Shown here: in pieces, positions 34,836 through 43,182 of the stretch | Layout of the letters: every line of letters begins with the position of its first letter | Numbering within the stretch: position 1 is the stretch's first letter | DNA from: Pseudomonas asiatica | GTDB lineage: Bacteria; Pseudomonadota; Gammaproteobacteria; Pseudomonadales; Pseudomonadaceae | Direction of reading: 5' to 3' | Assembly: GCF_009932335.1 (NCBI RefSeq) | Contig: NZ_BLJF01000001.1 | Location: 2,790,001-2,854,000 of the forward strand | Length of the DNA stretch: 64,000 bases | Notes under the pieces: model-generated | What the model was told of the DNA's origin: nothing | Seen by the model: the letters and a program-made list of their open reading frames with translations, nothing else | Databases searched by the model: none | Translations under genes and position numbers: made by a program

Positions 34836-35479
34836 AGTGTCGCTACAGACTCACCAGTTGCAGGCCCAAATCCAACCCAGACCCAATAAAGAGCAAGAAC
34901 CAAAACAGCAGCAACCATGGGGTAGGTTGCGAAATTCAAGACGTAAGAGCCCCAAACCTTTGCCGACATCGTAAATTTCTGCCACCCATCCATAGGGTAG
35001 TCCTCAGGCATTTCAAGCTTTGCCCGGAGGTAATCGCCTCGAAAATCGTTGTTCGAGTGGGTCTCGTAAAGCTTCAGGACGTCGTGGTACCCCTTCCAGC
35101 TCTCGTCATATTTCTTCTGGTCGAAGGTACCTGCAGTTTTATGTGGGTGAGCCTCCTGCTTCAGCTCGCCTAGCTTAGAGGCGTAGGAATACATCTTCTC
35201 TGACCTGTTGGAAAAGTCGTTCTTCTCGATCAGCAGCGAATACACAAGCACCGCGATCGATGCAAAAACCTGAAGAAGGACTACCTCCTTCCTTTTGATA
35301 TTTGCGCCTAGATCGTAGGCCTGCATTAGAGATACCAGGATCAGAACCAGAGACAGGATGACGACCGTATAGGTCGAAAGCTTCGCATGCAGGCGCAGGC
35401 GCCGAGAGGCATGAAACCTAGTTTTCGACGTGGCATCCATCTTCTTGTACAGATTCTTAAAGCTATCAGTTCCCGACAT
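34796..35479 (-). CDS. SLATT-domain membrane protein (predicted effector)
   Basis: A 227-residue protein that looks like the SLATT group of membrane effectors, closest in memory to SLATT family 5. Residues 20-33 (TRFHASRRLRLHAK) form the basic helix before two membrane spans (about 34-54 and 66-84), followed by the family-like ASKLGELKQEAH and a C-terminal third span (about 179-204). SLATT proteins are predicted pore-forming toxins or effectors in nucleotide-signal, SLOG- or reverse-transcriptase-linked defence systems. No partner gene is visible. GGAGGACGCGCA precedes the ATG. The gene is intact although its neighbours are decayed. Confidence 0.72.
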   Translation of the reverse strand: MSGTDSFKNLYKKMDATSKTRFHASRRLRLHAKLSTYTVVILSLVLILVSLMQAYDLGANIKRKEVVLLQVFASIAVLVYSLLIEKNDFSNRSEKMYSYASKLGELKQEAHPHKTAGTFDQKKYDESWKGYHDVLKLYETHSNNDFRGDYLRAKLEMPEDYPMDGWQKFTMSAKVWGSYVLNFATYPMVAAVLVLALYWVWVGFGPATGESVATLQSPQKQSMSSAK

Positions 35480-35515
35480 TGCGCGTCCTCCGTGCGACAG
35501 GCGCGCATCTTATAA

Positions 35516-35714
35516 TTGAGGCTTTCCCAGCCCACAGAAAACCGATCCAGCAACACCGACCCACGCGATGTGCTCATCAGGCTCAACCCGCTAGGCCTGA
35601 GCGAGCAAGAACTGCGCAAGGACAGTAATGGCTTCGAAGACCAGCGCACCCACAGCGACTACCTGCTGTTCCTGGCTGGCTACCGCGAAACGCACCAGCA
35701 ACCCCTCTCCCCTA
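35516..35714 (+). pseudogene. Gene fragment
   Basis: The plus-strand frame from TTG 35516 gives a protein-like segment (DPRDVLIRLNPLGLSEQELR then SDYLLFLAGYRETHQQ) that degenerates into Pro/Arg-rich sequence antisense to the next gene. There is no proper start or end, so it is a fragment of a larger lost gene. Family not recognised. Confidence 0.35.
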
Positions 35715-36011
35715 TCACGAGCAGGCTACCTGGTCGGATTTTGGGAGAGTTTCTGTGGCAATGCGGCGAGCCCGTCCGACGCCCCAGGCTAAAGCCCTGG
35801 TCATTGATTCACCGGGACGGGAATCGAACGCCTCCTCGTGAAGGGCCATGCCCGTCGAGGCATAGACTCCAATGAACATTTGCGTGTTACCTGCGCGCGA
35901 CAGTCGCACCTGGACATCTATGTGCGTTCCATCGCCAAGGGTCTCGTCATGAGTGCGGTGGTGAAGCGAAGGATCAGCCCATTGCCAGAAAACTTCACCG
36001 CGTATCCTCAT
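35715..36011 (-). CDS. Hypothetical protein of Pseudomonas phage/island type, 98 aa
   Basis: 98 residues starting MRIRGEVFWQWADPSLHHRT, with HDETLGDGTHIDVQVRLSRA and MALHEEAFDSRPGESMTRAL. It resembles a small protein often present near phage or island genes in Pseudomonas. The sequence is coherent over its whole length and probably intact. Predicted mixed alpha/beta, soluble. Function unknown. Confidence 0.6.
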   Translation of the reverse strand: MRIRGEVFWQWADPSLHHRTHDETLGDGTHIDVQVRLSRAGNTQMFIGVYASTGMALHEEAFDSRPGESMTRALAWGVGRARRIATETLPKSDQVACS

Positions 36012-36125
36012 GTCGATCTCCTACGACTTTAGTTGTATGCGATAGGTGAACGTTCACAATAGCGAACACGAAGCGGTTATCAACCGCAGCGGGAGATACT
36101 GAAAACTGAATCGGACAAGCGGCGA

Positions 36126-36338
36126 TCAGCCTTCGTCCGGCGGCTCAGGCAGGTGCATCGTTGCAGCAAAAGCCATCCATTCTTCAAAAATGCGTCGGTG
36201 CTGGTCGCAATCCGATCGCCAGCTGGAGGAGGACGTCACACCATACACAACCTGACTCATCGTTTGAGCCGTGTAGGTATCGAGCTTTCGAAGCAGTTCG
36301 TACGCATGAAACTGTTGATCCTTGCTAATAGAGCTCAT
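36126..36338 (-). CDS. Hypothetical protein, 70 aa
   Basis: From ATG 36338 70 residues: MSSISKDQQFHAYELLRKLD through SDCDQHRRIFEEWMAFAATM to LPEPPDEG. It should be largely helical and soluble. The style matches short ORFs in phage-derived regions, but I recognise no family. A longer form from 36368 is possible. Confidence 0.5.
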   Translation of the reverse strand: MSSISKDQQFHAYELLRKLDTYTAQTMSQVVYGVTSSSSWRSDCDQHRRIFEEWMAFAATMHLPEPPDEG

Positions 36339-36528
36339 GTGATCCACCGCTGATGAGGAGCGAAGCACTCCTCGTGACCGGTGGACACCCCGCCACAGAT
36401 TAAAGTCACCAGAACTTAAACTTTTTTCGCCAACTGCCGCGATATGGCGGCCAAGGACGAAGTCATGCCTGAAGACAGCAACCGGCTTGGCCGGACCACT
36501 TCCGCTATATCGACGAGATTAGCCCTGA
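36339..36528. other. No gene seen
   Basis: Short ORF scraps only, including one from an ATG at about 36443 (MAAKDEVMPEDSNRLGR) that ends after about 30 codons. Probably remnants of a phage gene whose 3' part follows. Confidence 0.4.
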
Positions 36529-36738
36529 CGGGATAAGCGCCGGTTTGCGTACCCGGATAAAGCGAAGGCCCTTCATTCCTACAAAGTGAGGAAGCGGCAC
36601 CAGTTCGGACATGCCCAGCTCGCCATGGAGCGTGCCAAGACTGATCTGGAAGATCTCAATGGCGTGGACGCGATTGCAGACGAGCGACTGTGCTCGGGTG
36701 GCGACTTCATCAAAGAACTGAACTGGGATGACTATTAA
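36529..36738 (+). pseudogene. 3' fragment of a phage-type gene
   Basis: An open frame without a clear start ends TDLEDLNGVDAIADERLCSG then FIKELNWDDY and a TAA at 36736-36738. The stop overlaps the ATG of the next gene (TAATG), so the original gene was translationally coupled to it. Upstream the same frame contains stops at 36520 and 36526. Family not recognised. Confidence 0.45.
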
Positions 36739-37004
36739 TGACCCGCCTCGCCCTCTGCCTCCTGCTGCTGGCCACCGGCGCCAGCGCAGGCGAATTGCCC
36801 AAAGGTGTTGACGTCTTCCACGACGACGAGCGCGGCGCAACCTGCTGGACCTTCGGTTTCGACTGGCGCGACGGCATAAGTTGCATCCCCGACAGCCAGC
36901 TGCAGGCCGGCAACCAGTTCCAGCTTTCCCCGCACGAAACCCAACCCGAACCTACACCCGCTCTGGCGCCTGGGCGCTGGATTGATGAGAGGTATCAGCC
37001 GTGA
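36738..37004 (+). CDS. Small secreted protein, 88 aa
   Basis: 88 residues with a clear Sec signal peptide (MTRLALCLLLLATGASAG, cleavage after ASA). The mature part contains two Cys (GATCWTFGFDWRDGISCIPD), which could form a disulfide, and a Pro-rich C-terminus. The start codon overlaps the stop of the decayed gene upstream. It is the last island ORF before tRNA-Cys. Similar tiny secreted proteins occur beside lysis or cargo genes in prophages, but no function can be given. Confidence 0.6.
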   Translation: MTRLALCLLLLATGASAGELPKGVDVFHDDERGATCWTFGFDWRDGISCIPDSQLQAGNQFQLSPHETQPEPTPALAPGRWIDERYQP

Positions 37005-37048
37005 GCCCCAGGATTGTCCCAAATGGCCGGGGTCAACAAAATCCGCAG

Positions 37049-37086
37049 GCATTAAAAAAGCCCCGCAACCTCAATGGTTGCGGGGC
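37049..37086 (-). terminator. Terminator for tRNA-Cys
   Basis: GCCCCGCAACC-TCAAT-GGTTGCGGGGC forms an 11-bp perfect stem. On the minus strand it is followed by TTTTTTAATG, so it ends the tRNA-Cys transcript; the plus-strand side has a shorter TTTC. Confidence 0.9.
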
Positions 37087-37096
37087 TTTCGAATGG

Positions 37097-37170
37097 TGGA
37101 GGCCGAGGTCGGAATCGAACCGGCGTAGACGGATTTGCAATCCGGAGCATAACCACTTTGCTACTCGGCC
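37097..37170 (-). tRNA. tRNA-Cys(GCA)
   Basis: On the minus strand GGCCGAGTAGC to CTCGGCCTCCA, 74 nt with encoded CCA. The anticodon loop TTGCAAA contains GCA. The T arm is CGCCGGTTCGATTCCGACC. The phage-derived island lies on its 3' side, as expected if it once served as the integration site. Confidence 0.97.
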
Positions 37171-37324
37171 TCAAAGGTCGGATCTAGCAGCTTGCGCTTC
37201 GCTATCTCCTTGAAACACTGAACCTTTTTCAAAGTTTGCTGCGTTTCGATGGGCGCCATTATGTCTTCATTCCTTTAACCTTGCAACCCCCTGAACGAAA
37301 AAAAATTTCAACGGGTTCAAGGTG

Positions 37325-38344
37325 TTAGCGCAGGCGGCCGAGTTTACTCCACAAGCCCACCACTGTGTTCTCCACGGTGCCACTGGCAGCCATGCCGATT
37401 CGCTCCTGCAGGCTCTTGCGTTCGGCGTAGTGCAGGTGGAACAGGTTGGCGTTGCGCGCGCGTTCGCTGAGGTACTCGTCGCTGGTCTGCAACTCGTCCA
37501 CCAGCTTGCGGTTGAGTGCCGCGACGCCCAGCCAGACTTCGCCGGTGGCCACTTCGTCGATGTGCAGCTGCGGGCGATAGCGGGAAACGAAGTCCTTGAA
37601 CAGCTGGTGGGTGATGTCCAGGTCTTCCTGGAACTTCTCCCGGCCTTTCTCGGTGTTCTCGCCGAACACGGTCAGGGTGCGCTTGTATTCACCGGCGGTA
37701 AGCACTTCGAAATCGATGTCGTGCTTCTTCAGCAGGCGGTTGACGTTGGGCAGCTGCGCCACCACGCCAATGGAACCCAGTACGGCGAACGGTGCGCTGA
37801 CGATCTTCTCGCCAATGCAGGCCATCATGTACCCGCCACTGGCGGCTACCTTGTCGATGCACACGGTCAACGGGATGCCGGCCTGGCGAATGCGCGCCAG
37901 CTGCGATGCGGCCAGGCCATAGCTGTGCACCAGGCCACCACCGCTTTCAAGGCGTAGCACCACCTCGTCGCGCGGGGTGGCGAGGGTGAGCAGCGCGGTG
38001 ATTTCGTTGCGCAGGCTTTCGGTGGCAGAAGCTTTGATGTCGCCATCGAAATCCAGCACGAAGACCCGGCCCTTTTCCTCGGCCTTGCCCTTCTTCTGCC
38101 GCTTTTCCGCCTTGGCCTGCTGCTTGCGTAGGGCCTTGAGCTGGGCCTTGTCGAGCAAGCCGGATTCCAGGCGCTCGCGCAGGTCCTTGTAGAACTCGTT
38201 CAGGCGGGTGACCTGCAATTGCCCACCCGATTTGCGCCGCCCCTTGCCGCGCAGCCCGGCGATGGCCGACAGCACTATCAGGATGGCGATGACCAGGGTG
38301 GCGGTTTTGGCGAGAAAGCTTGCGTATTCAGCAAGAAACTCCAC
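37325..38344 (-). CDS. sohB: Inner-membrane peptidase SohB (S49 family)
   Basis: A 339-residue membrane-bound serine protease. It starts at GTG 38344 with AAGGAGTCAAC upstream. A single N-terminal span (about residues 11-30) is followed by a basic, charged linker and the S49 protease domain. The catalytic Ser lies in VAASGGYMMAC and the catalytic Lys in AGEYKRTLT, the Ser-Lys dyad of the SppA/SohB family. VLGSIGVVAQLPN is another conserved block. It degrades signal peptides or misfolded envelope proteins in the periplasm. Confidence 0.93.
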   Translation of the reverse strand: MEFLAEYASFLAKTATLVIAILIVLSAIAGLRGKGRRKSGGQLQVTRLNEFYKDLRERLESGLLDKAQLKALRKQQAKAEKRQKKGKAEEKGRVFVLDFDGDIKASATESLRNEITALLTLATPRDEVVLRLESGGGLVHSYGLAASQLARIRQAGIPLTVCIDKVAASGGYMMACIGEKIVSAPFAVLGSIGVVAQLPNVNRLLKKHDIDFEVLTAGEYKRTLTVFGENTEKGREKFQEDLDITHQLFKDFVSRYRPQLHIDEVATGEVWLGVAALNRKLVDELQTSDEYLSERARNANLFHLHYAERKSLQERIGMAASGTVENTVVGLWSKLGRLR

Positions 38345-38541
38345 GTTGACTCCTTAAAGACTTGCGCCACTACGGCGCGTAACTGTAGCAAGCATACCGT
38401 TGCGCCTGAGGTGCTGCCAGCCGTGGCAAACGCTGGCAACACCTTTCAAACAACCTTTTCAAACGCTTGTATGTTTTTTCGTTGACAGCCCGTGTGCCGC
38501 ATCCTAACCTCGCAGCAACCTCCAACAGGCCGGAACCTTTC

Positions 38542-39252
38542 GTGGGCAACCTCTACCTGATCCGACATGGCCAAGCCTCCTTCGGCGCCGATGACTACGA
38601 TGTCCTCTCGCCCGTGGGCGTGCGCCAGAGCCAGGCCCTGGGTGAGCACCTGGCCCAGCTCGGTGTAAGGCTGGACCGCTGCGTGGCAGGCGACCTGCGC
38701 CGCCAGCAGGATACCGCGCGCCTAGCCCTGGATGCATTGCACGCCAATGGCTGCCCGGTGCCGGCTGTTGAGACCGATACAGCATTCAATGAGTTCGATG
38801 CCGATGGTGTGATCCGCGCCTTGTTGCCCGGGCTGCTGCCTCAGGAGCCCGACGCCCTGCACATCCTGCGCAATGGCGCGCAGCACCGCAGCGAGTTCCA
38901 GCGCCTGTTCGCACTGATGGTGCAGCGCTGGCACGATGGCGAACATGCCGACGATGACCTGGAGACCTGGCAGGCGTTCACCGCCCGCGTGCAAGGCGGC
39001 CTGCAGCGCGTACTGGATGCTGCCGGTAGCGGCGACAATATCGCCATCTTCACCTCGGGCGGTACCATTGCCGCCCTGCTCCACCTGGTTACCCGTATTA
39101 CCCCCGGACAGGCGTTCGCGCTGAACTGGCAGATCATCAACACGTCGCTCAGCCAGCTGAAGTTCCGCGGCCGCGACGTGGCACTGGCTTCCTTCAACAG
39201 CCAGGCCCATGTGCAGCTGTTGAGGGCGCCGGAGCTTGTCACCTATCGATGA
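38542..39252 (+). CDS. Histidine phosphatase (phosphoglycerate mutase-like) family
   Basis: A 236-residue protein from GTG 38542. The phosphate-accepting motif LIRHGQASFG is at residues 6-15, a second Arg lies in VAGDLRRQQDTA, and the C-terminal NIAIFTSGGTI has Ser in place of the catalytic His that many members carry (usual form V-x-H-G-G). It is first in a same-strand cluster with SCP2, an APH-type kinase and an SDR. This suggests it dephosphorylates the kinase product. The start fits because the RHG motif should be near the N-terminus. Confidence 0.85.
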   Translation: MGNLYLIRHGQASFGADDYDVLSPVGVRQSQALGEHLAQLGVRLDRCVAGDLRRQQDTARLALDALHANGCPVPAVETDTAFNEFDADGVIRALLPGLLPQEPDALHILRNGAQHRSEFQRLFALMVQRWHDGEHADDDLETWQAFTARVQGGLQRVLDAAGSGDNIAIFTSGGTIAALLHLVTRITPGQAFALNWQIINTSLSQLKFRGRDVALASFNSQAHVQLLRAPELVTYR

Positions 39253-39308
39253 GCCCGGCTTGTTGTGTCCCTGCGGGGACGTGTAAATCACTCTATAAGG
39301 AATGCGCC

Positions 39309-39626
39309 ATGACCTCCGTAGCTGATGCCGTCAAAAAGATGCAAGAGAAGTTCAACCCATCCGCTGCCGCCGGCCTGGACCTGGTGTTCGGCTTCAACAT
39401 CACCGACGAAGACAAGCACTACGCGCTGATCGTCAAGGACGGCACCTGCGACCTGCAGGAAGGCGAAAACCCGGATGCCAACTGCACCCTGGTGATGGAT
39501 AGCGAAACCCTGAAGGGTATCGTCAGCGGCGAAACCGACGGCATGCAGGCATTCATGGGCGGCAAGCTGCGCGTTGAAGGCGACATGATGCTGTCGATGA
39601 AGCTCAGCGAGCTGTTCCCGTCCTGA
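39309..39626 (+). CDS. SCP2 sterol-carrier domain protein
   Basis: A 105-residue single SCP2 domain: MTSVADAVKKMQEKFNPSAAAGL, then GFNITDEDKHYALIVKDGTC and ETDGMQAFMGGKLRVEGDMM. This fold binds fatty acyl chains or acyl-CoA in a hydrophobic tunnel. A strong terminator follows, so it and the histidine phosphatase gene form one transcript. It could hold the acyl substrate for the enzymes encoded downstream. Confidence 0.92.
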   Translation: MTSVADAVKKMQEKFNPSAAAGLDLVFGFNITDEDKHYALIVKDGTCDLQEGENPDANCTLVMDSETLKGIVSGETDGMQAFMGGKLRVEGDMMLSMKLSELFPS

Positions 39627-39649
39627 GGGCTGGAAATAGCGGATGATCG

Positions 39650-39686
39650 AAAAACCGAAGCCTGACCGGCTTCGGTTTTTTTTTGC
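39650..39686 (+). terminator. Rho-independent terminator after SCP2 gene
   Basis: AAACCGAAGCC-TGACC-GGCTTCGGTTTTTTTTT: an 11-bp stem with a long T-run, 24 bases after the SCP2 stop. Confidence 0.93.
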
Positions 39687-39872
39687 CCGTGCCCAACAGC
39701 CCGCACAAGGCCGCCTGGCTTGTGGGCACTTCCACAAAAACAAGTGAGCGCTATCAAGGCAGTTGATCAAACAGCAACACCCTCACCTATATGGCATCTG
39801 GCACGCTTGTCCCATCCCCGGCGGACCATTAGATTAGCCAATAGTCCTTGCGATCGAGAATAAGGAAAACGC

Positions 39873-40940
39873 ATGACGCTCACCGACCAGTCCACCCAGG
39901 TACGCCCCGGCGAAGAACTCGACGCGGCTGTCATCGACCCTTACCTCAAAGCCAACATCCCCGGCCTGGATGGCCTGCCGAGCATCAGCCAGTTCCCTGG
40001 CGGCGCCTCCAACCTTACCTACCTGGTCAGCTACCCGGGCCGCGACTTCGTGCTGCGCCGTCCACCGTTCGGGCAGAAGGCCAAGTCGGCCCACGACATG
40101 GGCCGCGAGTTTCGCATCCTCAACCAGCTCAACAGCGGCTTCCCCTACTGCCCCAAGGCCTATGTGCACTGCACCGACAGCAGCCTGATCGGCGGCGAGT
40201 TCTACGTGATGGAACGGGTCAAGGGCATCATCCTGCGCTCGGACATCCCGGCCGAGCTGGACCTTGACGCCAACCGCACCGAAGCCCTGTGCAAGAGCTT
40301 CATCGACCGCCTGGTGGAACTGCACCAGGTGGACTACAACGCCTGCGGCCTGGCCGACCTGGGCAAACCGGAAGGCTATGTGCAGCGCCAGATCGAGGGC
40401 TGGACCAGCCGCTATGAAAAGGCCCTGACCCCTGACGCCCCGCGCTGGGAACAGGTGACCGCCTGGCTGCACGAGAAAATGCCCGCCGACCACCCGCGGC
40501 CCGGCATCGTGCACAACGACTACCGTTTCGACAACGTGATCCTCGATGCCGACAACCCCATGCGCATCATCGGTGTGCTGGACTGGGAAATGGCCACCCT
40601 GGGCGACCCGCTGATGGACCTGGGCAACAGCCTGGCCTACTGGATAGAGGCCGACGACCCGGCGCCAGTGCAGCTGATGCGCCGCCAGCCGAGCAACGCG
40701 CCGGGCATGCTCACCCGCCGCCAGTTCGTCGATTACTACGCCGAGCGCGCCGGCATCCGCCTGGACAACTTCGATTACTACTATTGCTATGGCCTGTTCC
40801 GCCTGGCCGGCATCGTCCAGCAGATCTACTACCGCTATTACCACGGCCAGACCCAGGACAAGCGCTTCGCCCAGTTCATCCACATGAACCGCTTGCTGGA
40901 GCAGATGACCATGCAGGTCATCGCCAAGTCCAGCCTCTGA
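39873..40940 (+). CDS. APH-type phosphotransferase (acyl-CoA/ACAD10-11-like kinase)
   Basis: A 355-residue aminoglycoside-phosphotransferase-fold kinase. It has the family opening ISQFPGGASNLTYLVS, the ATP-binding Lys region FVLRRPPFGQ, the catalytic motif HNDYRFDN (214-221) and the metal-binding DWEMATLGDP (237-246). The group is that of ACAD10/ACAD11 kinase domains and LvaA, which phosphorylate 4-hydroxyacyl-CoAs in fatty acid and levulinate catabolism. AAGGAAAACGC precedes ATG 39873. It probably acts with the SDR 36 bases downstream. Substrate inferred only. Confidence 0.88.
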   Translation: MTLTDQSTQVRPGEELDAAVIDPYLKANIPGLDGLPSISQFPGGASNLTYLVSYPGRDFVLRRPPFGQKAKSAHDMGREFRILNQLNSGFPYCPKAYVHCTDSSLIGGEFYVMERVKGIILRSDIPAELDLDANRTEALCKSFIDRLVELHQVDYNACGLADLGKPEGYVQRQIEGWTSRYEKALTPDAPRWEQVTAWLHEKMPADHPRPGIVHNDYRFDNVILDADNPMRIIGVLDWEMATLGDPLMDLGNSLAYWIEADDPAPVQLMRRQPSNAPGMLTRRQFVDYYAERAGIRLDNFDYYYCYGLFRLAGIVQQIYYRYYHGQTQDKRFAQFIHMNRLLEQMTMQVIAKSSL

Positions 40941-40976
40941 GCCCCGACCTAGACGACGGATAACAAGGAAAACAGC

Positions 40977-41744
40977 ATGTCCAAGACCCACCTGTTCGAC
41001 CTCGACGGCAAGATTGCCTTCGTTTCCGGCGCCAGCCGTGGCATCGGCGAGGCCATCGCCCACCTGTTGGCCCAGCAAGGTGCCCATGTGATCGTGTCCA
41101 GCCGCAAGCTCGACGGTTGCCAGCAGGTGGCTGACGCCATCATCGCCGCCGGTGGCAAGGCAACGGCGGTAGCCTGCCACATCGGTGAACTGGAGCAGAT
41201 CCAGCAGGTGTTTGCCGGCATCCGCGAACAATTCGGGCGGCTGGACATCCTGGTCAACAATGCCGCTACCAACCCGCAGTTCTGCAACGTGCTGGATACC
41301 GACCCGGGTGCTTTCCAGAAGACCGTGGACGTGAACATCCGGGGCTACTTCTTCATGTCGGTCGAGGCCGGCAAGCTGATGCGCGAGCATGGTGGCGGCA
41401 GCATCATCAACGTGGCGTCTATCAACGGGGTTTCACCCGGCCTGTTCCAGGGCATCTACTCGGTGACCAAGGCGGCAGTCATCAACATGACCAAGGTCTT
41501 CGCCAAGGAGTGCGCGCAGTTCGGGATCCGCTGCAACGCCCTGCTGCCAGGCCTGACCGACACCAAGTTCGCCTCGGCACTGGTGAAGAACGACGCCATC
41601 CTCAACGCCGCGCTGCAGCAGATCCCGCTCAAGCGCGTGGCCGACCCCAAGGAAATGGCCGGCGCCGTGTTATACTTGGCCAGCGATGCTTCCAGCTACA
41701 CCACCGGTACCGCACTCAATGTCGACGGTGGCTACCTGTCCTGA
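40977..41744 (+). CDS. Short-chain dehydrogenase/reductase, partner of the kinase
   Basis: A 255-residue classical SDR: cofactor motif VSGASRGIGEAIAHLL, then VNNAATNP, catalytic Ser in NVASINGVSPG and Tyr-x-x-x-Lys in IYSVTKAAVINM, and C-terminal TGTALNVDGGYLS. The preference is likely NAD(P)H with 3-oxoacyl or hydroxyacyl substrates. It follows the APH-type kinase with 36 bases between and the same ribosome-site style (AACAAGGAAAACAGC). Its stop abuts the stop of a convergent methyltransferase gene with no spacing. Confidence 0.9.
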   Translation: MSKTHLFDLDGKIAFVSGASRGIGEAIAHLLAQQGAHVIVSSRKLDGCQQVADAIIAAGGKATAVACHIGELEQIQQVFAGIREQFGRLDILVNNAATNPQFCNVLDTDPGAFQKTVDVNIRGYFFMSVEAGKLMREHGGGSIINVASINGVSPGLFQGIYSVTKAAVINMTKVFAKECAQFGIRCNALLPGLTDTKFASALVKNDAILNAALQQIPLKRVADPKEMAGAVLYLASDASSYTTGTALNVDGGYLS

Positions 41745-42566
41745 TCAGGCTTTTACTGCAACCAGGGTGTAGCTCAGGGGCAGGCGTGCGGGCTGCTCGC
41801 GCAGGCGATATTCACCGTCGTCGCCCTTGACCATCTGCCCCGGCAGCGCCTCCCAGGGGATACTCTGGTGCTCGACCAGAGCGGTCAGTTGCAGGCCGTG
41901 GGCCAGCAAGGCGCTGATCACCTCGCCCAGGCCGTGGTTCCACTCGTGGGTTTCGGTGTGGGAAAGGCGCTGCTCGGTTTCGACGTAGGTTTGGTCGTTG
42001 TGCCACACCGTCGGCTCTTCGTGTTCGAAATACGGGTATTCGAGTTGCAGGCGGTCCTGGTGGTCTTCGTTGACTGCCATCAGCATCGGGTGCCCGTCGC
42101 GCAGGAACAACCGACCACCCGGCTTCAGCAGGGCCGCGACAGTACGCGCCCACGGCTCGATGCGAGGCAGCCAGCAGAGCGCGCCGATGCCGGTGTAGAC
42201 CAGGTCGAACGTGCCGGCCGGCAACACCTTGTCGGCGGCGTAGACGTCGGACTCGACATACGCGATGGGTGCCGCACAGCGCTGGGCCAACGCACGCGCC
42301 TCGGCCAGCGAAGCCGCGGAATAGTCCAGGCCACAGACCTTGGCACCAAGGCGCGCCAGCGAGAGGGTATCGGTACCGATGTGGCACTGCAGGTGGACGG
42401 CGTTGAGCCCGTCGATATTGCCAAGCAATGGCAGGTCGAAGCGTACGGTCTCGGAAAGGTGTTCGGGATGCTGGATGAGCCGTTCGACTTCGTAGTCGTT
42501 GGAAGCAGCGTGCAGCGGGGCACGTTCATCCCAGCTGGCGCGGTTGAGTTGCAGTGAGCGGTCCAT
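41745..42566 (-). CDS. Class I SAM-dependent methyltransferase
   Basis: A 273-residue methyltransferase. Motif I is LQCHIGTDTLSLARLGAKVCGLDYS, motif II AAPIAYVESDVY and motif III-IV around FDLVYTGIGALCWLPRIEPW and LLKPGGRLFLRDGHP. These are typical of the methyltransferase type 11/12 group. The substrate is unknown. AAGGAAGACACC precedes the ATG. The gene stands alone and converges with the SDR gene. Confidence 0.88.
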   Translation of the reverse strand: MDRSLQLNRASWDERAPLHAASNDYEVERLIQHPEHLSETVRFDLPLLGNIDGLNAVHLQCHIGTDTLSLARLGAKVCGLDYSAASLAEARALAQRCAAPIAYVESDVYAADKVLPAGTFDLVYTGIGALCWLPRIEPWARTVAALLKPGGRLFLRDGHPMLMAVNEDHQDRLQLEYPYFEHEEPTVWHNDQTYVETEQRLSHTETHEWNHGLGEVISALLAHGLQLTALVEHQSIPWEALPGQMVKGDDGEYRLREQPARLPLSYTLVAVKA

Positions 42567-42717
42567 GGTGTCTTCCTTGATTCGTGGGGGCTCATGCTAG
42601 CCCCCACCAATCTCCCTGCGACAGGACTGCCTTGCTAAAAATTGTAAAGCTGGCGCGCTCCCACCCGACCCCACAGAGCCCCTGCCAAGTCAACCAGCCA
42701 TGTGAAGTCGCCAGCCG

Positions 42718-43068
42718 TTACAGGCAGGTCGCCGCCGCCGCCCGGCGCTGCAGGGCCACACCGTCGTTCTTCTGCGCGTAGTAATCCACCCGCGCCCCAC
42801 CCACCTGCGGGTACACGTCCACGAACGCCTCGGCCTCACGGGTATACACGGTGAAGCCACCTTGCTTGCGTGGTTCCAGATAACCACTGGCGTCGTCGCC
42901 GAATACCTTCTCTTCCTGCCAGCTGAACTGGATGCACTGGGCCACCAGCTCTGGCGCCTTGTGCGAGTCGAGCTGCGCGGTCGGCTTGCCGCCTCGGGCC
43001 GTTTCCATGGTCGCAGAAGCACAACCGACCAGCATCAACGCCGCGGCCATCGGCAGAATCGCACGCAT
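42718..43068 (-). CDS. Putative lipoprotein, 116 aa
   Basis: 116 residues with a lipoprotein signal (MRAILPMAAALMLVGCASA, lipobox LVGC, mature start Cys16). The mature part contains a Cys in VAQCIQFSW and another near the C-terminus (ATCL), which could pair. GAGGATGGAAC precedes the ATG. I recognise no domain, but the spacing and tail (ARVDYYAQKNDGVALQRR) look like small outer-membrane lipoproteins common in pseudomonads. Confidence 0.78.
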   Translation of the reverse strand: MRAILPMAAALMLVGCASATMETARGGKPTAQLDSHKAPELVAQCIQFSWQEEKVFGDDASGYLEPRKQGGFTVYTREAEAFVDVYPQVGGARVDYYAQKNDGVALQRRAAAATCL

Positions 43069-43182
43069 GTTCCATCCTCAGGATAAAAAAGAAGGCGACT
43101 CTAGCACTGGCAAGCATCGCGAGTGAATTGTCGCGCTCAGGTGGCTGTCGCAGATAAGGCATTCCGTCACAAGGAGATAACC

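Noticed and set aside
31486..37004. Complete CBASS, retron or other multi-gene defence locus around the SLATT gene
   Set aside because: No cyclase, reverse transcriptase, SLOG or nuclease motifs are seen in any frame of the island.
39834..41390. A 518-codon open frame on the minus strand
   Set aside because: It lies antisense to the APH-type kinase and SDR genes, whose motifs are clear; composition is that of a shadow frame.
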